Assembly: GCA_027310795.1 (NCBI GenBank)
Contig: DAIDAD010000031.1
Span: forward strand, 1 to 6,952
Length of the DNA stretch: 6,952 nt
Source of the DNA: Candidatus Micrarchaeaceae archaeon
Lineage (GTDB): Archaea > Micrarchaeota > Micrarchaeia > Micrarchaeales > CABMGC01
Direction of reading: 5' to 3'
The first letter of the stretch is position 1, and every line of letters starts with the position of its first letter. The translations under genes were made by a program, and so were the position numbers. Below the pieces are notes generated by a model that was not told the DNA's origin, ran no database searches, and worked only from the letters and a program-made list of their open reading frames with translations. Shown one piece after another: positions 1-5,112 of the stretch.

Positions 1-1
1 A

Positions 2-23
2 TTATATTGTTTGCTAATTATAT
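2..23 (+). promoter_or_regulatory. AT-rich TATA-box region upstream of aspS remnant
   Basis: The first 30 bases are markedly richer in A+T than the coding sequence that follows. They hold two TATA-like stretches, TTATAT at 2-7 and AATTATAT at 16-23. The first lies about 25-30 nt before the GTG at 32, the usual distance of an archaeal TATA box from a leaderless start. The second would place transcription start near 45. This is read from composition and spacing only, and the window edge cuts off any upstream recognition element. Confidence 0.4.
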
Positions 24-31
24 CCTATAAG

Positions 32-193
32 GTGTTTCTTCTGAATACTCTTTACAGGGAGCAGTATGTCTCAGAGCTCAACGAGGGCATGGACGGGAAC
101 GAGGTCAGGCTGGCAGGCTGGGTCCACGAGGTAAGGGATATAGGGAAACTTCTCTTCCTTATTCCCAGGGACAGGAACAGACTTACCCCGTGA
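32..193 (+). pseudogene. aspS: Aspartyl-tRNA synthetase remnant with large internal deletion
   Basis: The frame encodes LYREQYVSEL, then MDGNEVRLAGWVHEVRDIGK, which matches the start of the N-terminal OB-fold (anticodon-binding) domain of archaeal-type AspRS. After LLFLI it continues as PRDRNRLTP and stops. That is the conserved extreme C-terminus of archaeal AspRS (usually FPRDRxRLTP). An intact enzyme is about 430 residues, so roughly 380 residues (~1.15 kb), including all class II catalytic motifs, are missing. The reading frame is kept. The joint falls at the RDR codons (167-175, AGGGACAGG), a tripeptide present at both ends of the normal protein. The product could not charge tRNA-Asp. 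The start is uncertain: GTG at 32 is chosen because a TATA-like box lies ~25 nt upstream; TTG at 11 and CTG at 41 are alternatives. It may be a true deletion or an assembly collapse. The AspRS identity of both ends is fairly secure. Confidence 0.72.
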
Positions 194-197
194 TACG

Positions 198-680
198 ATG
201 GAGATAGAAGCAGTGGACATAGCAAAGGATGGGGAGACGCAGGTGATTGTTGGGCATGCGGGCTTCATCAAGACCGTAGAGGACCTGTATGAGGCCATGG
301 TCAACGCCGTGCCCTCGGTCAAATTCGGCATCGCGTTTGCAGAGGCGAGCGGCAAGCGCCTGGTGAGAAGCGACGGCAATGACGACGCCCTTATCAAGAG
401 CGCTGAGCAGAACATGGAGAGGATAGGCGCAGGCCACTCCTTCATAATCCTGTTCAAGGACGCGTTCCCGATAAACGTCCTGAACAGCATAAAGGGCGTA
501 AACGAGGTTTCCTCCATATACTGCGCAACCGCGAACCCAGTCCAGGTACTCATATGCAAGACCGAGAATGGGAGAGCGATTATCGGAGTTGTAGACGGGC
601 AGGTCCCGTCCGGTACAGAGGGCGAGAGCGATAAAAAGGAGCGGCATGACCTGCTCAGGAAATTCAGATACAAGAAGTGA
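198..680 (+). CDS. Adenosine-specific kinase family protein (DUF355)
   Basis: This 160-residue protein matches the Adenosine_kin (DUF355) family found widely in archaea and some bacteria, both in length and in motif order. Visible blocks are GIAFAEASGKRLVRSDGND (44-62), a central HSFIILFKDAFPINVLN segment (80-96), YCATANPVQV (108-117) and the C-terminal GRAIIGVVDGQVPSGTEGE block (125-143) ending in a basic RKFRYKK tail. The family is named from structural and binding work on a Pyrobaculum homologue that implicates adenosine/AMP; its cellular role is poorly defined, and it is not a ribokinase-type adenosine kinase. The protein is probably cytoplasmic, with no signal peptide or membrane segment. 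The ATG lies 4 nt after the stop of the aspS remnant and has no clear Shine-Dalgarno of its own, so it was probably co-transcribed and translationally coupled with aspS. Family assignment is firm; biochemical function is tentative. Confidence 0.88.
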   Translation: MEIEAVDIAKDGETQVIVGHAGFIKTVEDLYEAMVNAVPSVKFGIAFAEASGKRLVRSDGNDDALIKSAEQNMERIGAGHSFIILFKDAFPINVLNSIKGVNEVSSIYCATANPVQVLICKTENGRAIIGVVDGQVPSGTEGESDKKERHDLLRKFRYKK

Positions 681-720
681 CAGATGCATGCCCGTGAACA
701 GGGAAGCGGCAGGTATTAGC

Positions 721-725
721 AGGAG
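721..725 (+). promoter_or_regulatory. Ribosome binding site of endoQ
   Basis: AGGAG at 721-725 lies 6 nt before the ATG at 732, but directly abuts the in-frame ATG at 726. Spacing therefore favours the second ATG as the true start. No convincing TATA box is visible in the 681-731 spacer, which suggests read-through from the upstream gene. Confidence 0.6.
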
Positions 726-731
726 ATGCAT

Positions 732-1970
732 ATGGATTACATAGCCGACCTTCACATACATTCAAGATACTCAGCGGCCTGCAGCGACAGGCTTACTATC
801 GAGAACATAAACGCAGCGGCGGTTGAGAAGGGCATAGGCATAATCGGCACAGGCGATTTCACGCACCCCAAGTGGCTCTCCGAGATAAAGGACTCGCTGG
901 TAGAAGGCGGAGATGGCATATACAGGCTGAAGAGCGGCTCCGGCACCAATTTCATACTGACATCGGAGGTCTGCACAATCTTCGACAAGGGCGGCACGAA
1001 GAAGATACATAACTGCATGCTCGCCCCTAGCATAGCTGCGGTAGAACAGATCAACGAGGCGCTTGCCAAGCACGGCAACCTTGCTGCTGACGGCAGGCCC
1101 GTACTAATGATGTCTGCTGAGGAGCTTGCAAATGCGGTCAAGGGCGCAAGCCCAGAATCGATAATATTCCCTGCGCATGCATGGACTCCATGGTTCGGCG
1201 CACTGGGTGCGATGTCCGGGTTCAATTCATTAGAAGATGCGTACGGCAGCGCTGCAAAGCACATCGCCGCTTATGAAACAGGGCTGAGCAGCGATCCTCC
1301 GATGAACTGGAGGGTCTCTAGCCTTGACAAATATTCAATGATATCGAACAGCGATGCGCATTCCCTTCCAAAGATAGGGCGCGAGGCAACAGTGCTCGAT
1401 GTCAAAGAGATATCATACAAAGAGATTGCAGATTCAATAAACAGCAGGAGAATAAGAATGACAGTAGAGTTCTACCCTGAAGAGGGAAAGTACCACTACG
1501 ACGGTCACAGGAACTGCAAGGTGTCATTGAGCCCTGAAGAATCGAAGAAATACAATGGAATCTGCCCGGTGTGCAGGAAAAAGTTAACAATAGGCGTCAT
1601 GCACAGGGTCGAAGAGCTCGCAGACAGGAAAAACGGATACGTGCCGAAGGATGCGGCATCCTATGTGCACGCTGTCCCGCTCCTTGAGATAATATCTGCA
1701 GTCACAGGAAAGGGCCAGTCTACTGAGACGGTTGCTGGCATTTACAGGAATCTGATAAAGAAATTCGGCAACGAGATGAATACCCTGATAAGCGCAAAGC
1801 CCGAGCACATCATCAAGGAGGACAAAAAGATAGGCGAAGCCATCGAGCGCATCAGACAGGAAAGAATAAGAGTAACCCCGGGGTACGACGGAGTGTTCGG
1901 CATAGTGGATCTTTTCAGCGACGCGGTGAGCGCAAAGAATCACGGGCAGAGAACGATAAACGAATTCTGA
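732..1970 (+). CDS. endoQ: Endonuclease Q (EndoQ), PHP-family deaminated-DNA nuclease
   Basis: EndoQ, first described in Pyrococcus, nicks DNA on the 5' side of uracil, hypoxanthine and abasic sites, starting repair of deaminated bases. This 412-residue protein is close to the Pyrococcus length. Its N-terminal PHP metal-binding domain carries DLHIHSRYS (His8, His10), GTGDFTHPKW (Asp42, His45), a conserved Glu near 79, His93 in KIHNCMLAPS, PAHAWTPWFG (His149) and SNSDAHSLPKIGRE (Asp208, His210). A zinc-binding module follows: GHRNCKVSLSPEE (Cys262) and GICPVCRKKLTIGVMHRVEE (Cys278, Cys281, His291). The helical C-terminus contains VTPGYDGVFG, as in the family. All expected metal ligands appear present, so it should be active. 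An in-frame ATG at 726 adds two residues, but the AGGAG site fits 732 better. The gene follows the adenosine-specific kinase by 51 nt on the same strand and may share its transcript. Older databases list the family as a hypothetical or UvrD-like PHP protein. Confidence 0.92.
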   Translation: MDYIADLHIHSRYSAACSDRLTIENINAAAVEKGIGIIGTGDFTHPKWLSEIKDSLVEGGDGIYRLKSGSGTNFILTSEVCTIFDKGGTKKIHNCMLAPSIAAVEQINEALAKHGNLAADGRPVLMMSAEELANAVKGASPESIIFPAHAWTPWFGALGAMSGFNSLEDAYGSAAKHIAAYETGLSSDPPMNWRVSSLDKYSMISNSDAHSLPKIGREATVLDVKEISYKEIADSINSRRIRMTVEFYPEEGKYHYDGHRNCKVSLSPEESKKYNGICPVCRKKLTIGVMHRVEELADRKNGYVPKDAASYVHAVPLLEIISAVTGKGQSTETVAGIYRNLIKKFGNEMNTLISAKPEHIIKEDKKIGEAIERIRQERIRVTPGYDGVFGIVDLFSDAVSAKNHGQRTINEF

Positions 1971-1985
1971 TAGAAGCTATAAAAA
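1969..1985 (+). promoter_or_regulatory. TATA-box promoter of the S16 protease-HIT unit
   Basis: TATAAAAA at 1978-1985 is a near-ideal archaeal TATA box, preceded by a purine-rich BRE-like stretch (GATAGAAG, 1969-1976). It begins 8 nt after the endoQ stop. Transcription start would be expected about 22-27 nt downstream of the box centre, around 2004-2010. That is downstream of the ATG at 1987 and just upstream of the ATG at 2017, so the promoter helps decide the protease start. No experimental start site is available. Confidence 0.55.
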
Positions 1986-2016
1986 CATGTTTCTTAAGAT
2001 TATCTTGCTTGGTGTT

Positions 2017-3786
2017 ATGGTGCAAAGGGTCGCAGCATTGGCGGTGATAGTATCTATGTTGCTTCTAGCCACAGCTGCAAGCGCCTATACCTCTTACATA
2101 TCCGATCCTGCAGTGATAAACAACGGCACTTCTGGCCAGCTGACTCATATACAGCTTAATGTGACAAGCGGCAATGGCAACGTATCAATAAAAGGCCCGG
2201 CATCGGTCGCCCAGGACACTTTGTCATCTGCAGAAACAGGAGCCGCGTACGCAGCCAGATACCTCGGCATGAATCTCAACGATTACAATTTCTCATATCA
2301 CATAATGGACAACAACAGCGCAGTGTCAGGGCCGAGCGCAGGCCTTGCGTTCACGCTTCTTGCCATATCAGGGCTTGAGCAGAAGCCACTGCTTAACAAT
2401 TTCGCAGTCACAGGCACAATATCCCAGAACGGCACTGCGGGATTGATAGGCGGCATATTCGACAAGGCGTCTGCAGCAGCCGCAGCAGGCAAGAAATTCA
2501 TGATCGTTCCATACACGACGCAGCAGTCCCTTGAATACATGTTCTATTATGCAACGCAACAGGACCTTGGGATACCGCTTGTCCAGGCTAAGAATGCATC
2601 TGCAGCAGCGTCTTACGCCTTCGGAACTACAAGCCCATCGCCGCTTACTTACAATTATTCTGTCAAGTACCAGACAGCAAACCTGCCATATGAGAACGAA
2701 TCGTGCAATTCGTGCAACATCACATATTTCAGCCCCCTCGAGAACTTCACGATCAATTTTACATCATCGGAGATAAATTCGATAAACGGCAACTTCTCCT
2801 CACTCAAGTCGCAGATGCTAGCAAACCTGGCGAATTACTCCGCAATAGGGACCAAAGGATACCTCTACACAGCTTCTGATCTTGCATTCAACGAGTATGT
2901 AGACGCATTCACTGTGGCAAACACCAACAACGCATCTCTGGCCAATGCTTCTGCAACGGTGCATAACATAGTCAACTACTGCAGCTCAATACAGCAGCCG
3001 CAGATGACCTCGCAGAATTACGAATATGTGGTCGGAGGGCAGTTCAGGCTGGCGCTTGCGCAGACAGCCCTGAATACGTCAATATCAGAATTAAACGCTT
3101 CAACATCAAGCGACGCAATACTGCTCGGCCTAAGGAATGCAGGCACCGCATACGCATGGTGCAAAGCTGCATACCAGATGTACAACATCGCATATTCAAT
3201 AGGTGGCGCCAATGTGACATACGGACAGGGTGCAAGAAGCCTCGCACAGCAGTACCTCTCTGAAGCCGCGCAGAGCCCCACAAGCGGTTCGTACCTTGCA
3301 ATTGCTTCAGACGAATTCAGTTCAGGCAATTATTACGCATCGATATATGCTTCAGTATATTCAGAAGTATTCGGCTCTGTTTCCGCATTCAGCGCAGGGA
3401 AGGCTGCAGCGGTTTACAAAAACGCGACAGCAGAGCAGTTCGGCATCTGGCCAAAGGAATTCGCCGCATCGGCAGGTTTCTTCCTGTACCAGGCAAATGC
3501 GACAAACAGCCAGGCGCTGAAGAACAGCTATCTTGCCAGCGCCTATTCGTCAGCGCTTCTCTCATCACAGCTCTCATCGGCAAACATGCAGATAAAAGGA
3601 AGCCTTGTAAATTACACAGCCACGTACCCGCAATCAATCTCAGGGCTGCAGACGCAGCTGAATGAGGTATTCGCCATGCTCACTGTAATATTCATAATGC
3701 TGATTCTGATATTCATGATACTGCTTAAGAACGAGATAAAGGCACGGCAGGTTCAGGCAAAGCAGCCGCAGAGGAAGCGCAGATGA
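2017..3786 (+). CDS. Secreted, membrane-anchored Lon-like (S16) serine-lysine protease
   Basis: This 589-residue protein has a signal peptide: n-region MVQR, a hydrophobic core, and a predicted cleavage after ATAASA (residue 23). The protease domain (about 24-210) carries SGPSAG, with the likely nucleophile Ser107, and GGIFDKASAAAAAG, with the likely general base Lys150. The 43-residue Ser-Lys spacing equals that of E. coli Lon (Ser679/Lys722). No ATPase domain is present, as in the archaeal stand-alone Lon-like group (COG1750). Residues ~210-550 are rich in Ala, Ser, Asn and Tyr, look helical, and match nothing I recognise. A single membrane helix (~551-570) and a short basic tail (ending KQPQRKRR) anchor it with the protease outside. 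About 22 N-x-S/T sequons lie in the external part; cysteines are at 230/233 (CNSC), 322 and 382. ATG 2017 is preferred over ATG 1987, because the TATA box ends immediately before 1987 and the 2017 start gives a classic signal peptide. The HIT gene overlaps its stop. Substrates are unknown. Confidence 0.85.
   Translation: MVQRVAALAVIVSMLLLATAASAYTSYISDPAVINNGTSGQLTHIQLNVTSGNGNVSIKGPASVAQDTLSSAETGAAYAARYLGMNLNDYNFSYHIMDNNSAVSGPSAGLAFTLLAISGLEQKPLLNNFAVTGTISQNGTAGLIGGIFDKASAAAAAGKKFMIVPYTTQQSLEYMFYYATQQDLGIPLVQAKNASAAASYAFGTTSPSPLTYNYSVKYQTANLPYENESCNSCNITYFSPLENFTINFTSSEINSINGNFSSLKSQMLANLANYSAIGTKGYLYTASDLAFNEYVDAFTVANTNNASLANASATVHNIVNYCSSIQQPQMTSQNYEYVVGGQFRLALAQTALNTSISELNASTSSDAILLGLRNAGTAYAWCKAAYQMYNIAYSIGGANVTYGQGARSLAQQYLSEAAQSPTSGSYLAIASDEFSSGNYYASIYASVYSEVFGSVSAFSAGKAAAVYKNATAEQFGIWPKEFAASAGFFLYQANATNSQALKNSYLASAYSSALLSSQLSSANMQIKGSLVNYTATYPQSISGLQTQLNEVFAMLTVIFIMLILIFMILLKNEIKARQVQAKQPQRKRR
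3771..3774 (+). promoter_or_regulatory. Ribosome binding site of HIT gene inside the protease 3' end
   Basis: GAGG at 3771-3774 lies 8 nt before the ATG at 3783 and 14 nt before the alternative ATG at 3789. This supports the upstream start and therefore the ATGA start/stop overlap with the protease gene, a usual sign of translational coupling. Confidence 0.45.
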
Positions 3787-4235
3787 TCATGGAAGACGTA
3801 TTCTGCTCTAGGGAAAAGCTCAGCAATACAATATTCTATGAAACTGAGAAGTTCATGCTGGTGTACGACCTATTCCCTATTGTAAAGGGGCATATGCTAA
3901 TAATCCCAAAACGCCACGTGGACGACATAATAAGGCTTGACGCGGCCGAATGGAAGGATCTGGAAAAGGTGAAGAACAAATGCATTCCGGTTTTGCTGGA
4001 CAGGTACTGCAGAGACGACAGGTCGTATAACATTGCAGTGCAGATAGGGGAGTATTCGGGCAGGGAGATAAACCACCTCCACATACACATTCTACCAAGG
4101 GCTGAAAACGATGCATACAAAAAAAGGACGATGGAGCTTTACAGGAATATAGAGGCGCGCAGGGCGCAGGCAGAAGGCGCAGTCGGAACCGAGGTAAAGG
4201 AGCTCAGGAAGCTCTTCAAATATAAGCCAATGTAG
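3783..4235 (+). CDS. HIT-family nucleotide hydrolase
   Basis: This is a 150-residue cytoplasmic protein of the histidine triad superfamily, whose members hydrolyse or transfer nucleoside monophosphates from substrates such as diadenosine polyphosphates, AMP-lysine or AMP-amides. The signature is NHLHIHILPR at 97-106, giving the triad His98-x-His100-x-His102. Upstream is the typical strand-turn VKGHMLIIPKRHVDD (34-48), and Asn83 in SYNIAVQIGE sits where family members have a substrate-contacting Asn. The HIT-motif strand ending in LPR and the length resemble the Fhit-like branch, though the QTV before the triad in Fhit is GREIN here. The last ~45 residues form a charged helical tail (ELYRNIEARRAQAEG, then KELRKLFKYK). 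The start overlaps the protease stop (ATGA), so the two are probably one operon. The 3' end overlaps the convergent prenyltransferase gene by 20 bp. The exact substrate cannot be given. Confidence 0.9.
   Translation: MIMEDVFCSREKLSNTIFYETEKFMLVYDLFPIVKGHMLIIPKRHVDDIIRLDAAEWKDLEKVKNKCIPVLLDRYCRDDRSYNIAVQIGEYSGREINHLHIHILPRAENDAYKKRTMELYRNIEARRAQAEGAVGTEVKELRKLFKYKPM
4119..4125 (-). terminator. Possible oligo-T terminator for the prenyltransferase transcript
   Basis: Seven consecutive A on the plus strand (4119-4125) make a T7 run on the minus strand, about 90 nt past the stop of the convergent prenyltransferase gene. Archaeal RNA polymerase commonly terminates at such T-rich runs without a hairpin. 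The run lies inside the HIT coding sequence (Lys-Lys-Arg codons), so it may be coincidental. Confidence 0.3.
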
Positions 4236-5076
4236 ATATCAGTATCGCAATAAGCGCAAGCCCCATGCCTGCAAGCGAGACATTCCTTGCACGTCCGTAT
4301 TTCTTTTTCTCTTTCAGCAGGAAGAGCAGCCCTGCGTTGAACACCATTATGTCAGAAACAACTATCAGAACGCCGTAATAGAGGTTGTAAAGGAAGGGCG
4401 CAACATAGAAGAACAGGAACAGTGATATGGCTATTGCGATAAGGTACAGTACAAAGGCCACGGCAGAAGAAGCACGGCTTCCTATCACAACTGGCAGCGT
4501 CTTCACAGCCCTTGCCTTGACGTCGCCTGCGATGTCCCTTACAGTTCCGTCAATCTCCCGTGCAAGGCCGCTTGCGAATATCATAGCTATTATCAGCAGC
4601 GTTCCTATGCCAAGGCGCGTGGACACCACGTAATTACCGAATATGAACGGTATCGCCATAGAAACAGCGATATAGACATTTCCTATGAGGAACATGCCCT
4701 TCATTTTGTAGCTGTATAATATCGAGAAAACGGCGAATATCACAGCTATTGCGAAGCAATATATGTTTATGAAAGCGCTAGCAGCTATCCCTATCGCCAT
4801 CGATACTAAGGTTATCGCCAGCGCGTCCTTGGGCTTCAGGCTCCTGTCTACAAGGGGCCTGTTTCGTTTGTTGTTCGCCCTGTCGACCTCTATGTCAAAA
4901 TAATCATTGATTGCAAATGCGCCCATGCTTATGAATATCGGGGTTATTATGCTCAGGATAAATGGCCATGTGCCTGGAAAGCCGAATGCAAGCATCTCTG
5001 CCGCCACTACTGCCACTACCAGCATAAGGCTGTGCTCTACCCGTGTCAACTTTATTACGCTCCTTATGACTGACAT
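4216..5076 (-). CDS. UbiA-family prenyltransferase, probable digeranylgeranylglyceryl phosphate synthase
   Basis: This 286-residue integral membrane protein has about eight to nine hydrophobic segments. It carries both Asp-rich, Mg-prenyl-diphosphate-binding motifs of the UbiA superfamily: NDYFDIEVD at 57-65 followed by NKRNRPL (69-75), and REIDGTVRDIAGD at 173-185 followed by KARAVKTLP. This pattern fits the archaeal enzyme that adds a second geranylgeranyl group to geranylgeranylglyceryl phosphate (EC 2.5.1.42), forming the second ether bond of archaeal membrane lipids. The N-terminus reads TRVEHSLML rather than the RPxN seen in many members, so another prenyl acceptor cannot be excluded. 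The start at 5076 is supported by a TATA-like box ~30 nt upstream, implying a nearly leaderless mRNA. The gene converges on the HIT gene with a 20-bp overlap and lies 36 bp downstream of the polymerase gene on the same strand, but appears to have its own promoter. Confidence 0.85.
   Translation of the reverse strand: MSVIRSVIKLTRVEHSLMLVVAVVAAEMLAFGFPGTWPFILSIITPIFISMGAFAINDYFDIEVDRANNKRNRPLVDRSLKPKDALAITLVSMAIGIAASAFINIYCFAIAVIFAVFSILYSYKMKGMFLIGNVYIAVSMAIPFIFGNYVVSTRLGIGTLLIIAMIFASGLAREIDGTVRDIAGDVKARAVKTLPVVIGSRASSAVAFVLYLIAIAISLFLFFYVAPFLYNLYYGVLIVVSDIMVFNAGLLFLLKEKKKYGRARNVSLAGMGLALIAILISTLAYI
4300..4314 (+). terminator. Possible T-rich terminator for the protease-HIT transcript
   Basis: TTTCTTTTTCTCTTT on the plus strand begins 65 nt after the HIT stop codon and contains a T5 core at 4304-4308. 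It resembles hairpin-less archaeal terminators. It lies antisense to Lys/Glu-rich codons near the end of the prenyltransferase gene, so amino-acid composition alone could explain it. Confidence 0.3.
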
Positions 5077-5102
5077 TCAAACATATCCAATTTGCAACAT
5101 GC

Positions 5103-5110
5103 ATTTAAAA
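5103..5110 (-). promoter_or_regulatory. TATA box of the prenyltransferase gene
   Basis: On the minus strand, TTTTAAAT (5110 to 5103) has its centre 30 nt before the ATG at 5076. Transcription would be expected to start a few bases before the ATG, giving a leaderless or nearly leaderless message. The box begins within a few bases of the polymerase stop codon (5113-5115), so the two minus-strand units are tightly packed. Confidence 0.5.
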
Positions 5111-5112
5111 GA

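Noticed and set aside
71..673. 200-codon minus-strand open frame opposite aspS remnant and adenosine-specific kinase
   Set aside because: It is antisense to a well-matched family protein, has no recognisable domain, and spans two genes. It is best explained as a shadow of plus-strand codon use.
682..731. Direct 8-bp repeat AGATGCAT at 682-689 and 724-731, and an 11-codon frame MHAREQGSGRY at 684-719
   Set aside because: Two short copies in a 50-bp spacer can arise by chance. The mini-frame has no ribosome site and no recognisable product, so I do not call it an operator or a leader peptide.
752..1264. 170-codon minus-strand open frame opposite endoQ
   Set aside because: It is a shadow frame of a gene with complete PHP and zinc motifs, and has no start context or family match of its own.
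3018..3329. Overlapping minus- and plus-strand open frames within the protease C-terminal region
   Set aside because: Low-complexity GCA/GCT/TCA codon content keeps alternative frames open; none has domain features or a ribosome site.
2017..3786. Possible surface-layer protein rather than a protease
   Set aside because: Sequons, signal peptide and C-terminal anchor fit a surface protein, but SGPSAG and the GGIFDK Lys with exact Lon-like 43-residue spacing point to an S16 protease.
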